Shown piece after piece: positions 48,052 to 63,154 of a DNA stretch of 64,000 bases. The notes below the pieces were generated by a model, which worked only from the letters and a program-made list of their open reading frames with translations, made no database searches and was not told the origin of the DNA. Every line of letters begins with the position of its first letter. Position 1 is the stretch's first letter. This DNA comes from Nemophila menziesii (taxonomy: Eukaryota; Streptophyta; Magnoliopsida; Boraginales; Hydrophyllaceae), in the NCBI GenBank assembly GCA_029959085.1, contig JARWIR010000016.1, forward strand, positions 3,827,441 through 3,891,440, written 5' to 3'. Both the position numbers and the translations under genes were made by a program.

Positions 48052-51000
48052 TATTGTGGGATTTTTGTTTTGGTGTTTTGAGTTTCTGGATTCAACTTTT
48101 TTGTTTAGGATTTAGGTTTTAGGTTCGTGATTTGGGTTCAATTTAGAGTTTGATGTTTATGGGTTTATTTTAGGGTTTAGTGTATGTGGATTGATTTTAG
48201 GGTAAGAAGTTTTTTGATTTCGGATTAGAGACAAATGGATTTTGTGAAAACTGAAACACAGATAACCATTGGGATATCACTACCTATTGAAGAAAAATGA
48301 CTACTTAATTTCTAATGGATTGTTTTTCATGTTTAATATTTTAATAAAATAAGAAAGAGAATCATGAAATATCACAAAAAGAACATGATTATTTTTACAA
48401 AGATTAGTATAACTACTGTAGATGCTTCTAAAGGTGGTTTTTCTTGTGTAGTAAAGCTATTTTCTAAAAAGCCAATGACGTCTGCTGATTCTGCAATGGA
48501 AATTGTATCTCCTTCAGCTTTAGAGTAAGGCATAGTGTTTTCCTTTCAGGTATCATATAGTCACTTTTTATTTGTGCTATATTTTATTTTACTTATTAAC
48601 TTAAAAATTGCAATTATTAATTTCCTCCTACACTACACACTTTTTGACTAGTCATCATACTTAATTCAGATATTATAGTCTCAAACACTCTAAGTTTTCT
48701 ATGAAATCTACTGGCTAATTTCATTTAGAAAAATTTAATGTAATATAACACATAATAGAAAATATTACATATATTCCATATAATTTGTTTTAATTTGTTT
48801 TATCATATTATATTTGGGATTTATAAATTCAGGATCACGATTCCGCTCAAAGTTTAGACATAATTAATGAAAAGCTTGTTGACGAGACAGATCATGCAAA
48901 TGATTTGGCAGTCAACATCGAGAAGGAGGAGGTAGTGGAAAATGAGAAGAGTGAATATGATGAACAAGCTGATGGAACAGATGATGGGTTGGCTAGTATA
49001 TGGCAGGAGATGTTTAATGCGGTAGAGAGTTCAAAGGTCAACTTTCTAAAACCAATTACATATCAGTTTGTAAAGATTAATTTCACATATAAATCCATTT
49101 TTTGTTATGTATACGTCATTATTAAATTGATTTTTTTGTTTATATGTCCAAACCTGTTGATGGCATATTTGGTGTACGATAGGTTGCATTAGATGATACT
49201 ACATGCGATGAAGCTCCAATTACGGGAGGACCCGAAGATTGTGAGCATTCACTCATTTTTAGGGAAGATATAGGTTATGTTTGCCGTGTTTGTGGTTTAA
49301 TTACCAAGGCAATTGAATCAATTATCGATTACAAATATTTGCAGGTGCGAATTACTTACAAGATAGTCTATTTATATGATATGTTTTCATGATACCATGC
49401 TTATGATCCTTTCATGTAATTTAAATACATTTAACCAAATATATATTTTATTTTGTAGGGAAAGAAGAGAAAAAGAAATTATTAATCTTGAAGCCGAAGT
49501 TTCCATTTGTTATAATCTTTCACCATGTGATCAAATATCTTACTCTAATTATGTGCTTCAAGCTTAATTTACTTTGTAAGCGAAAAAAATCAAAACCTTA
49601 TTATACTTAACTAGGCTTCCATGATTAAACACTGTTTTCTAGTTATTTTATTTTATTTTGGACTTATTAAAATATTACTATATTGCACTATAAAAAGTTT
49701 TTGATAGTCAATAGATTGTTCATCTAGAGATTCTATATTAGTAATTTATATAATTAATATGTAGTATGTTATAACTTAAAATACATTTCTAATGTATTAA
49801 AACAAGTTATCATTTCTATATAATTATATCGCCTATGCTATTCTTTATTCATATATATATATATATATATATCATTATCACAATCTTAAGAGATTATGAT
49901 AATGGAATAAACTCTTGATTAAGACTCAATATACGACACTAAAAACTAGTTTACATATTGAAAATTAATCACTCACTCAAGAAAAACAAAAAATCTTCTT
50001 GCATCGATTGTCAAAGTTGCATGAATAACACAATGTATGGAAAATTCACGTACTATGCAGATATAAAGATGTACTTGGTCAAAAAATATGATAGATACAA
50101 TATTGATGAGTAATGACAAATGTGACAATAGAACCTCCACAGTACCCACTATTAATAGAGGTTTAACCCCTCTTGAAACGAAAAATGAAAAATTATTTAA
50201 ATGACAATCAATATCAATAATTTAATTAAATACAAAAAAAATTACATTTACGAAATAAAGTCCAAAATATATTTTTGGCTCTTATCAACCACAACCTACT
50301 ATGTAGAGTAAAATCAAATATGCAAACTATCATTCTCATGGCACGTCTACTACAACGACTACCTTTCAGGAAATCTTCTCCACCACCATTAAGAATATTT
50401 TAAAAAATATGTAGTAAAATAAAGATCTTATGGAAAAATGACACCACATAAATAATACTATGTGCTCGAAGTGAAAGTTTTGTTTTATTCCAAAGTATAA
50501 CATAAGGTTTGAAAAAATGTATGCTATTAATTTTAGAAGGAGAAAAACCAAAGTATTTTAAAAAGAGTTGGTAGAAATTACAATTACATTCTTTATTAAA
50601 ACCCTAAAGATTAAAAATAAAAAATTTAAGGAATAAAATATTGTTTACAAAAATCTATTTTGTCACCTTTACAATTACTTGTATCGGTTTCTTTCACACT
50701 AAGAATCTTCTCTCACTAAATTTTAAATAATGAATATATATGGCAAATATTTATTTAGCACCTTAAGTCACCATACTGCATATTCAACCCATGTTGACCT
50801 AATAAAAATTAAACAAGGCAATCAGTATCTTTTATTAAATTTATTTGTAGGTAACTAGAACAATTTTCATTAGTCACACACTATACATTTACATTTTATT
50901 TTAAAGGTCTTTACTCTGTGAACCGACACTTGGTATTAAATAGTATTTTAAAGTAAACAAATTTAAAGTACCCACTTGATATGAGAATGTAATTCTTAGT

Positions 51001-53543
51001 AATAATAACACAATCAAGTAATCACAATGGGTTCCAAAGCACCACAATAATTTCTGGATAACATTGTGACTACCTCTTGGTTACCAAGATATGGATAAAA
51101 TGCGCCAAAATAATTATTCATAAACCACATCCACTATCTCATCCATCAGTATGATTTTAACTTGTAAATTAGGTTTGATATTACTTCTGATATTACCATA
51201 ATAGTAATACTTCAATTAAACTTTGTAATATTATAACTATATAACTAAACTCTCTCTAATAAATAATATAGACAGGTCCTCTGATTCATTGTTTTTTATA
51301 ATGCTAGACTAAAATCTTCAAGTCAAATTGTGTAGGCTTTTATAAAACTTCTTACATCTTGTCAAATTTTTACCAAATATTCTTAGTGGATGTATAAATT
51401 ATATTACTTGATTATTGTAATATTCTTAGTTGGTCAAACTCATTTTAGATGAGTTTTAACCGCATCGCTTTACCTTTTCATCACATTTTAAAGAAACGTA
51501 ACATATGCCAGGAAATTTTTTAGGCATTAAGACATTTTTTTACTTTGAATGCCACATAATTTAATAAATCATATATTAATGGTTTTGAGTAGGTGAAGAC
51601 TGAACATACCTAACATACTTCACATATGCATTTAATATTGATCTCTACATCTTAAACGCCTACATTTACTACGTGGTACAAACATAAGAGTGTAACACAT
51701 ATAATGTATAATTTCATAATAAAGTTAATCTTGATTTTCTAGGATTTTTTTGTAACTTCCTGTAAATAACGAGTTTGTATGGAAGTAAAGGAAGTTAGTC
51801 TCCCCCTTTCTGAAAGTAGCATAAATCTTATAAAAAATAGTCTCCGGTCCTCTATCAAAGTGAGCCTCATATACTCTTCTGCAATACTCAATCATCATCA
51901 TCATGAGTCAAGAAAATATATAATATTTCAAATTCAAAATTCAAGTGTACGGTTGTTATACAAATTATTTTCCCACCTAATTAATTTTATTTTTATTTTT
52001 TTCATCAAGGTAAATTTTCGTAAAATCCATATCCATTGTGAACATGGACGGAATTTTAATAAACCTGAATCGCAATGCTTTAGAAAAAATTTAAAACCTA
52101 CATCATTTACAAATTTCAGTTAAGGTTTATTGATTATAATTAATTCAAACAATTCTCTCCTAGAACCAACTTTATAAAATATTAAACGAGTATATTAAAG
52201 GTATTGTCAGATTATTTACTATTTGATATATGAGATTGATCCACTACAAGCTCTTTATTTGGTCACTTATTATATTCTGTCATAGTATTAAGCATGTACA
52301 AGTATCATAGCCTCTAGAACTTGCCTTATAATATTTTGCATAGCATTTAAATCCCCCATGTTGCAACCCATTTTAATTATGTACATTATTAATTTCCAAA
52401 CAACCTATTAAGTTACTTTAGGTGTTTTTTAGGAGAAAATGCCCCGACATTTCTTGGATTAGGATTAGGACAAGTAGGGTGACAATGATCAATACGATTA
52501 CTATTTCCAATACCTGGATTAAGACTAATCTCATTACCATCACTTTCAACAGTAAAATAATAATACTATTAAAATTTATAAAAAGTAAACTTGATTAGAC
52601 CATAAAATCATATAAAACATTTTTATAAGTTTCAAGTCACGTTAATTTAGGAAACACTTGTTATTCATCAATAAAAATTCTAATAGTTAAAATAACATAA
52701 TAGCTAATCATTGAAGTCGTGCATTACATTTTACCTAATTGAACCATAATTGATCAACAATTTATTTAATATACAGTATAGATTAATACAAATATACTCA
52801 TGCCATGAATACAAAAACTAAGTAATCAAATATATACAAGTAACTCATAATACAATTTTCCATAAGAATATACATTTTATTTTACTCTTAAACAAGAAAT
52901 AATCAAATAACTATATCACATGAATAAATAATAGTCATATGATTATGTTATGGCTCAAAAAAAAAATACATTCACACATAAGAATACACAATATAGATAA
53001 CCATTTTACTTAAAACAACTAGAAAACTACAACATATGAAAAAAAAACATCATATAATCATGTTATGGATCCAAATACAAAGTAATTAACTATATACAAG
53101 TAACTCGTATAACATTTATACATAATAATACACATCGCAGCGTGCTTTCAACTTAAAACAACCAAATAACTACATCATATAACAAAAGAATTATCATATA
53201 ATTGTGTTATGAATCAAATAATTAAGTAATCGACTATATACTAGTTACTTAAAATACTATTACATGTTTGAAACTCATTTTAGATGATTATTAAACTTAA
53301 AACAACCATGTTATTACATCATATTACTTAACAATCAACATATCATCATGTTATGAATCCAAAATCTAACTAAAAAACTATATTTATAATACACATTAAT
53401 ATGATTACATATTTTTCATATAAACTATAAGTGTAGAAAACACTAAACAAAATAGAAAAAAACGACAAGTAAACCCAAATTTAAATATTCATGTTCCTAT
53501 ATTTTTTATAAAAACATATAAAATGTAAAAAAAATTGAAGAAT
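48052..53543 (+). repeat. Tandem repeat unit 6, 5'-truncated at the LINE junction
   Basis: The array resumes abruptly at unit position 1337 (tattgtgggatttttg) directly after the 5' end of the second LINE copy, then runs to the normal unit end. The first 1.34 kb of the unit, including the first AT tract and half of the telomere-like block, is absent. The second AT tract is 49851-49872. Apart from the DRD1-like fragment this is AT-rich non-coding sequence. It belongs with the subfamily carrying aaatccattt and gtttccattt. Confidence 0.96.
48364..49485 (+). pseudogene. DRD1/CHR35-like fragment, copy 6, nonsense in block A
   Basis: Blocks A 48364-48549, B 48833-49036, C 49183-49344, D 49459-49485. 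A G-to-T change turns GAG GAA into GAG TAA at 48526-48528, ending block A early. Blocks B and C keep the frame and the conserved EDCEHS and CRVCG motifs. The G/T-rich region upstream is truncated by the LINE junction, so any promoter there is likely lost. Confidence 0.65.
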
Positions 53544-56500
53544 AACTGAGTTTACATTAGAAAGCGTATTACCTATAAACATAACTAGGTGAGTTATAGA
53601 TAACTCGTAAATAAGCTAAAACTCATAAAATCATAACTTTAGTACAGAACGAGTTAAATTAAAGTCAAAGACTTCAATAATACAGAGTTTATGATATAAA
53701 ATGATGCATTTAATACTTGATGTACTATCAAATTAAACCAAGTATAACTTAAACAATGCAACAAAACAATCGGAAACTCACAATAATGCGAGAGAAGATG
53801 AAAGAATTAAATTATTGGCTTTTCTCTCTTATCCTCATCATAGAAACACGAGTATATTACACATTACGTAATGGTCACTACTATGTGTAAAGCGAGTGGG
53901 ATTATACAACGAATGTTATACATTAGATTTTTAGATTCTTATCAAAAAAATCTAAAATATACAACTAATTAGAAGGTTTTATAGGTAAGAGAGAAGATAG
54001 AGAAAATGAGAATATTTTAGTTGATATATATATATATATATTCACTTATGCAATTGGGAAGGTTTAAGAAGAGTGTGGACCTATATTTATATCCCACCCT
54101 AGTTTATTTTTTTTACCCAAAAAAATGAATACTCAATCCACTAAATAAAATACTAATAGACAACCCAAAATTATGTTGGTTGATGGGTGAAATGGGAATT
54201 TTGCATGTTTTTTTCAATCCTTAATTTTTTCATATATTGATTTGTTTATTTTTATTCAATCATCTCACTCTTACTTCCCACCAAAAGTGACTCTCACCTT
54301 CACTCTCCAAGGGAGTTTCACTGCTAGGTTTCTTCATCTAATATAAGGTAAATTGATATATTTTATTATACTTGATTACAAGAATGATCATATTATAAAA
54401 TTTACAAAGTTAATTTTAATTTAAAAAGTTGACAAAATCATGTATTTAATTTATTAGTTTTATAATTTTTCTATTTATGTATGTATGAACAATTACAATT
54501 ATTATGTACAAATATGCTCATCTATAGAATATTATTTTACCCCTATAAGATATTGGTTATGTAATTTTATAATATTTTATGAAATTCCACAAATAAAATT
54601 AAAAATTGAGAATCAAACGAGATCCCTATTATTTCCAAGTTAATTGAATTATAGGTTTCTATATTATGAAAAAATTCAAATCTAGGTTACATTTTTAATT
54701 AATTAAAATATAAGTCATAATTATTTTGAAAATTATCCTATATTTTTCGGATTTTTATTTTTGGTTTTCTATTTAGGGGTTTAGTTTTAGGTTTAGGGTT
54801 TATAATTTATAATTGGTGTATTGATTTTAGGTTTCCAATTTAGGATTTTGAGCTGTAGGGTTGGGGTTTTGGGACCGGTTGTATTGTGGGATTTTTGTTT
54901 TGGTGTTTTGAGTTTCTGGATTCAACTTTTTTGTTTAGGATTTAGGTTTTAGGTTCGTGATTTGGGTTCAATTTAGAGTTTGATGTTTATGGGTTTATTT
55001 TAGGGTTTAGTGTATGTGGATTGATTTTAGGGTAAGAAGTTTTTTGATTTCGGGTTAGAGACAAATGGATTTTGTGAAAACTGAAACACAGATAACCATT
55101 GGGATATCACTACCTATTGAAGAAAAATGACTACTTAATTTCTAATGGATTGTTTTTCATGTTTAATATTTTAATAAAATAAGAAAGAGAATCATGAAAT
55201 ATCACAAAAAGAACATGATTATTTTTACAAAGATTAGTATAACTATTGTAGATGCTTCTAAAGGTGGTTTTTCTTGTGTAGTAAAGCTATTTTCTAAAAA
55301 GCCAATGCTGATTTTTCAATGGAAATTGTATCTCCTTCAGCTTTAGAGGAAGGCATAGTGTCTTCCTTTCAGGTATCATATAGTCACTTTTTATTTGTGC
55401 TATATTTTATTTTACTTATTAACTTAAAAATTGCAATTATTAATTTCCTCCTACACTACACACTTTTTGACTAGTCATCATACTTAATTCAGATATTATA
55501 GTCTCAAACACTCTAAGTTTTCTATGAAATCTACTGGCTAATTTCATTTAGAAAATTTTAATGTAATATAACACATAATAGAAAATATTACATATATTGC
55601 ATATAATTTGTTTTAATTTGTTTTATCATATTATATTTGGGATTTATAAATTCAGGATCACGATTCCGCTCAAAGTTTAGACATAATTAATGAAAAGATT
55701 GTTGACGAGACAGATCATGCAAATGATTTGGCAGTCAACATCGAGAAGGAGGAGGTAGTGGAAAATGAGAAGAGTGAATATGATGAACAAGCTGATGGAA
55801 CAGATGATGGGTTGGCTAGTATATGGCAGGAGATGTTTAATGCGGTAGAGAGTTCAAAGGTCAACTTTCTAAAACCAATTACATATCAGTTTGTAAAGAT
55901 TAATTTCACATATAAATCCATTTTTTGTTATGTATACGTCATTATTAAATTGATTTTTTTGTTTATATGTCCAAACCTGTTGATGGCATATTTGGTGTAC
56001 GATAGGTTGCATTAGATGATACTACATGCGATGAAGCTCCAATTACGGGAGGACCCGAAGATTGTGAGCATTCACTCATTTTTAGGGAAGATATAGGTTA
56101 TGTTTGCCGTGTTTGTGGTTTAATTACCAAGGCAATTGAATCAATTATCGATTACAAATATTTGCAGGTGCGAATTACTTACAAGATAGTCTATTTATAT
56201 GATATGTTTTCATGATACCATGCTTATGATCCTTTCATGTAATTTAAATACATTTAACCAAATATATATTTTGTTTTGTAGGGAAAGAAGAGAAAAAGAA
56301 ATTATTAATCTTGAAGACGAAGTTTCCATTTGTTATAATCTTTCACCATGTGATCAAATATCTTACTCTAATTATGTGCTTCAAGCTTAATTTACTTTGT
56401 AAGCGAAAAAAATCAAAACCTTATTATACTTAACTAGGCTTCCATGATTAAACACTGTTTTCTAGTTTTTTTATTTTATTTTGGACTTATTAAAATATTA

Positions 56501-59500
56501 CTTTATTGCACTATAAAAAGTTTTTGATAGTCAATAGATTGTTCATCTAGAGATTCTATATTAGTAATTTATATAATTAATATGTAGTATGTTATAACTT
56601 AAAATACATTTCTAATGTATTAAAACAAGTTATCATTTCTATATAATTATATCGCCTATGCTATTCTTTATTCATATATATATATATATCATTATCACAA
56701 TCTTAAGAGATTATGATAATGGAATAAACTCTTGATTAAGACTCAATATACGACACTAAAAACTAGTTTACATATTGAAAATTAATCACTCACTCAAAAA
56801 AAACAAAAAATCTTCTTGCATCGATTGTCAAGTTGCATGAATAACGCAATGTATGGAAAATTCACGTACTATGCAGATATAAAGATGTACTTGGTCAAAA
56901 AATATGATAGATACATTATTGATGAGTAATGACAAATGTGACAACAGAACCTCCACAGTACCCACTATTAATAGAGGTTTAACCCCTCTTGAAACGAAAA
57001 ATGAAAAATTATTTAAATGACAATCAATATCAATAATTTAATTAAATACAAAAAAAAATTACATTTACGAAATAAAGTCCAAAATATATTTTTGGCTCTT
57101 ATCAACCACAACCTACTATGTTGAGTAAAATCAAATATGCAAACTATCATTCTCATGGCACGTCTACTACAACGACTACCTTTCAGGAAATCTTCTCCAC
57201 CACCATTAAGAATATTTTAAAAAATATGTAGTAAAATAAAGATCTTATGGAAAAATGACACCACATAAATAATACTATGTGCTCGAAGTGAAAGTTTTGT
57301 TTTATTCCAAAGTATAACATAAGGTTTGAAAAAATGTATGCTATTAATTTTAGAAGGAGAAAAACCAAAGTAATTTAAAAAGAGTTGGTAGAAATTACAA
57401 TTATATTCTTTATTAAAACCCTAAAGATTAAAAATAAAAAATTTAAGGAATAAAATATTGTTTACAAAAATCTATTTTGTCACCTTTACAATTACTTGTA
57501 TCGGTTTCTTTCACACTAAGAATCTTCTCTCACTAAATTTTAAATAATGAATATATATGGCAAATATTTATTTAGCACCTTAAGTCACCATACTGCATAT
57601 TCAAACCATGTTGACCTAATAAAAATTAAACAAGGCAATCAGTATCTTTTATTAAATTTATTTGTAGGTAACTAGAACAATTTTCATTAGTCACACACTA
57701 TACATTTACATTTTCTTTTAAAGGTCTTTACTCTGTGAACCGACACTTGGTATTAAATAGTATTTTAAAGTAAACAAATTTAAAGTACCCACTTGATATG
57801 AGAATGTTATTCTTAGTAATAATAACACAATCAAGTAATCACAATGGGTTCCAAAGCACCACAATAATTTCTGGATAACATTGTGACTACCTCTTGGTTA
57901 CCAAGATATGGATAAAATGCGCCAAAATAATTATTCATAAACCACATCCACTATCTCATCCATCAGTATGATTTTAACTTGTAAATTGGGTTTGATATTA
58001 CTTCTGATATTACCATAATAGTAATACTTCAATTAAACTTTGTAATATTATAACTATATAACTAAACTCTCTCTAATAAATAATATAGACAGGTCCTCTG
58101 ATTCATTGTTTTTTATAATGCTAGACTAAAATCTTCAAGTCAAATTGTGTAGGCTTTTATAAAACTTCTTACATCTTGTCAAATTTTTACCATATATTCT
58201 TAGTGGATGTATAAATTATATTACTTGATTATTGTAATATTCTTAGTTGGTCAACCTCATTTTAGATGAGTTTTAACCGCATCGCTATACCTTTTCATCA
58301 CATTTTAAAGAAACGTAACATATGCCAGGAAATTTTTTAGGCATTAAGACATTTTTTTACTTTGAATGCCACATAATTTAATAAATCATATATTAATGGT
58401 TTTGAGTAGGTGAAGACTGAACATACCTAACATACTTCACATATGCATTTAATATTGATCTCTACATCTTAAACGCCTACATTTACTACGTGGTACAAAC
58501 ATAAGAGTGTAACACATATAATGTATAATTTCATAATAAAGTTAATCTTGATTTTCTAGGATTTTTTTGTAACTTCCTGTAAATAACGAGTTTGTATGGA
58601 AGTAAAAGAAGTTAGTCTCCCCCTTTCTGAAAGTAGCATAAATCTTATAAAAAATAGTCTCCGGTCCTCTATCAAAGTGAGCCTCATATACTCTTCTGCA
58701 ATACTCAATCATCATCATCATGAGTCAAGAAAATATATAATATTTTAAATTCAAAATTCAAGTGTACGGTTGTTATACAAATTATTTTCCCACCTAATTA
58801 ATTTTATTTTTATTTTTTTCATCAAGATAAATTTTCGTAAAATCCATATCCATTGTGAACATGGACGAAATTTTAATAAACCTGAATCGCAATGCTTTAG
58901 ATAAAATTTAAAACCTACATCATTTACAAATTTCAGTTAAGGTTTATTGATTATAATTAATTCAAACAATTCTCTCCTAGAACCAACTTTATAAAATATT
59001 AAACGAGTATATTAAAGGTATTGTCAGATTATTTACTATTTGATATATGAGATTGATCCACTACAAGCTCTTTATTTGGTCACTTATTATATTCTGTCAT
59101 AGTATTAAGCATGTACAAGTATCATAGCCTCTAGAACTTGCCTTATAATATTTTGCATAGCATTTAAAACCCCCATGTTGCAACCCATTTTAATTATGTA
59201 CATTATTAATTTCCAAACAACCTATTAAGTTACTTTAGGTGTTTTTTAGGAGAAAATGCCCCGACATTTCTTGGATTAGGATTAGGACAAGTAGGGTGAC
59301 AAGGATCAATACGATTACTATTTCCAATACCTGGATTGAGACTAATCTCATTACCATCACTTTCAACAGTAAAATAATAATACTATTAAAATTTATAAAA
59401 AGTAAACTTGATTAGACCATAAAATCATATAAAACATTTTTATAAGTTTCAAGTCACGTTAATTTAGGAAACACTTGTTATTCATCAATAAAAATTCTAA

Positions 59501-60360
59501 TAGTTAAAATAACATAATAGCTAATCATTGAAGTCGTGTATTACATTTTACCTAATTGAACCATAATTGATCAACAATTTATTTAATATACAGTATAGAT
59601 TAATACAAATATACTCATGACATGAATACAAAAAATAAGTAATCAAATATATACAAGTAACTCATAATACAATTTTCCATAAGAATATACATTTTATTTT
59701 ACTCTTAAACAAGAAATAATCAAATAACTATATCACATGAATAAATAATAGTCATATGATTATGTTACGGCTCAAAAAATAAATACATTCACACATAAGA
59801 ATACACAATTTAGATAACCGTTTTACTTAAAACAACTAGAAAACTACAACATATGAAAAAAAACATCATATAATCATGTTATGGATCCAAATACAAAGTA
59901 ATTAACTATATACAAGTAACTCGTATAACATTTATACATAATAATACACATCGCAGCGTGCTTTCAACTTAAAACAACCAAATAACTACATCATATAACA
60001 AAAGAATTATCATATAATTGTGTTATGAATCAAATAATTAAGTAATCGACTATATACTAGTTACTTAAAATACTATTACATGTTTGAAACTCATTTTAGA
60101 TGATTATTAAACTTAAAACAACCATGTTATTACATCATATTACTTAACAATCAACATATCATCATGTTATGAATCCAAAATCTAACTAAAAAACTATATT
60201 TATAATACACATTAATATGATTACATATTTTTTCATATAAACTATAAGTGTAGAAAACACTAAACAAAATAGAAAAAAACGACAAGTAAACCCAAATTCA
60301 AATATTCATGTTCCTATATTTTTTATAAAAACATATAAAATGTAAAAAAAATTGAAGAAT
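53544..60360 (+). repeat. 6.82-kb tandem repeat, unit 7
   Basis: Complete unit whose diagnostic variants match unit 1: tataagatattgg, aaaattatcc, catatattgcatat, aaaagattgttg, gttacggctc and catgacatg. AT tracts are short (54024-54041 and 56674-56689). It lies immediately before unit 8, which matches unit 2, so the order 1-2 is repeated as 7-8. No convincing gene other than the DRD1-like fragment at 55194-56308. Confidence 0.97.
55194..56308 (+). pseudogene. DRD1/CHR35-like fragment, copy 7, 7-bp deletion in block A
   Basis: Blocks A 55194-55372, B 55656-55859, C 56006-56167, D 56282-56308. Block A lacks 7 bp (ccaatgctgattttt where other copies read ccaatgacgtctgctgatt), which breaks the frame. 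Block B matches copy 1 at EKIVDE but has the Gly (ADGTDD) of the other copies. Block D has GAC for GCC in the region after the stop, without consequence for the product. Confidence 0.65.
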
Positions 60361-60838
60361 AACTGAGTTTACATTAGAAAGCGTATTACCTATAAACATA
60401 ACTAGGTGAGTTATAGATAACTCGTAAATAAACTAAAACTCATAAAATCATAACTTTAGTACAGAACGAGTTAAATTAAAGTCAAAGACTTCAATAATAC
60501 AGAGTTTATGATATAAAATGATGCATTTAATACTTGATGTACTATCAAATTAAACCAAGTATAACTTAAACAATGCAACAAAACAATCGGAAACTCACAA
60601 TAATGCGAGAGAAGATGAAAGAATTAAATTATTGGCTTTTCTCTCTTATCCTCATCATAGAAACACGAGTATATTACACATTACGTAATGGTCACTACTA
60701 TGTGTAAAGCGAGTGGGATTATACAACGAATGTTATACATTAGATTTTTAGATTCTTATCAAAAACATCTAAAATATACAACTAATTAGAAGGTTTTATA
60801 GGTAAGAGAGAAGATAGAGAAAATGAGAATATTTTAGT

Positions 60839-60840
<2 letters not shown>

Positions 60841-60880
<40 letters not shown>
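60841..60880. repeat. (AT)n microsatellite, first site, unit 8
   Basis: About 40 bp of alternating A and T. An expanded tract at this site is otherwise seen only in unit 2, supporting the kinship of units 2 and 8. Confidence 0.95.
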
Positions 60881-60883
<3 letters not shown>

Positions 60884-62032
60884 CTTATGCAATTGGGAAG
60901 GTTTAAGAAGAGTGTGGACCTATATTTATATCCCACCCTAGTTTATTTTTTTTACCCAAAAAAATGAATACTCAATCCACTAAATAAAATACTAATAGAC
61001 AACCCAAAATTATGTTGGTTGATGGGTGAAATGGGAATTTTGCCTGTTTTTTTCACTCCTTAATTTTTTGATATATTGATTTGTTTATTTTTATTCAATC
61101 ATCTCACTCATACTTCCCACCAAAAGTGACTCTCACCTTCACTCTCCAAGGGAGTTTCACTGCTAGGTTTCTTCATCTAATATAAGGTAAATTGATATAT
61201 TTTATTATACTTGATTACAAGAATGATCATATTATAAAATTTACAAAGTTAATTTTAATTTAAAAAGTTGACAAAATCATGTATTTAATTTATTAGTTTT
61301 ATAATTTTTCTATTTATGTATGTATGAACAATTACAATTATTATGTACAAATATGCTCATCTATAGAATATTATTTTACCCCTATAAAATATTGGTTATG
61401 TAATTTTATAATATTTTATGAAATTCCACAAATAAAATTACAAATTGAGAATCAAACGAGATCCCTATTATTTCCAAGTTAATTGAATTATAGGTTTCTA
61501 TATTATGAAAAAATTCAAATCTAGGTTACTTTTTTAATTAATTAAAATATAAGTCATAATTATTTTGAAAAATATCCTATATTTTTCGGATTTTTATTTT
61601 TGGTTTTCTATTTAGGGGTTTAGTTTTAGGTTTAGGGTTTATAATTTATAATTGGTGTATTGATTTTAGGTTTCCAATTTAGGATTTTGAGCTGTAGGGT
61701 TGGGGTTTTGGGACCGGTTGTATTGTGGGATTTTTGTTTTGGTGTTTTGAGTTTCTGGATTCAACTTTTTTGTTTAGGATTTAGGTTTTAGGTTCGTGAT
61801 TTGGGTTCAATTTAGAGTTTGATGTTTATGGGTTTATTTTAGGGTTTAGTGTATGTGGATTGATTTTAGGGTAAGAAGTTTTTTGATTTCGGATTAGAGA
61901 CAAATGGATTTTGTGAAAACTGAAACACAGATAACCATTGGGATATCACTACCTATTGAAGAAAAATGACTACTTAATTTCTAATGGATTGTTTTTCATG
62001 TTTAATATTTTAATAAAATAAGAAAGAGAATC

Positions 62033-63154
62033 ATGAAATATCACAAAAAGAACATGATTATTTTTACAAAGATTAGTATAACTACTGTAGATGCCTCTAA
62101 AGGTGGTTTTTCTTGTGTAGTAAAGCTATTTTCTAAAAAGCCAATGACGTCTGCTGATTCTGCAATGGAGATTGTATCTCCTTCAGCTTTAGAGGAAGGC
62201 ATAGTGTCTTCCTTTCAGGTATCATATAGTCACTTTTTATTTGTGCTATATTTTATTTTACTTATTAACTTAAAAATTGCAATTATTAATTTCCTCCTAC
62301 ACTACACACTTTTTGACTAGTCATCATACTTAATTCAGATATTATAGTCTCAAACACTCTAAGTTTTCTATGAAATCTACTGGCTAATTTCATTTAGAAA
62401 ATTTTAATGTAATATAACACATAATAGAAAATATTACATATATTCCATATAATTTGTTTTAATTTGTTTTATCATATTATATTTGGGATTTATAAATTCA
62501 GGATCACGATTCCGCTCAAAGTTTAGACATAATTAATGAAAAGCTTGTTGACGAGACAGATCATGCAAATGATTTGGCAGTCAACATCGAGAAGGAGGAG
62601 GTAGTGGAAAATGAGAAGAGTGAATATGATGAACAAGCTGATGGAACAGATGATGGGTTGGCTAGTATATGGCAGGAGATGTTTAATGCGGTAGAGAGTT
62701 CAAAGGTCAACTTTCTAAAACCAATTACATATCAGTTTGTAAAGATTAATTTCACATATAAATCCATTTTTTGTTATGTATACGTCATTATTAAATTGAT
62801 TTTTTTGTTTATATGTCCAAACCTGTTGATGGCATATTTGGTGTACGATAGGTTGCATTAGATGATACTACATGCGATGAAGCTCCAATTACGGGAGGAC
62901 CCGAAGATTGTGAGCATTCACTCATTTTTAGGGAAGATATAGGTTATGTTTGCCGTGTTTGTGGTTTAATTACCAAGGCAATTGAATCAATTATCGATTA
63001 CAAATATTTGCAGGTGCGAATTACTTACAAGATAGTCTATTTATATGATATGTTTTCATGATACCATGCTTATGATCCTTTCATGTAATTTAAATACATT
63101 TAACCAAATATATATTTTATTTTGTAGGGAAAGAAGAGAAAAAGAAATTATTAA
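62033..63154 (+). pseudogene. DRD1/CHR35-like N-terminal fragment, copy 8
   Basis: Blocks A 62033-62218, B 62502-62705, C 62852-63013, D 63128-63154. Frame and splice borders are intact up to the stop codons shared by all copies. One synonymous change is seen in block A (gcaatggag). As in the others, the sequence after block D does not resume the family's SNF2 domain. Confidence 0.65.
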
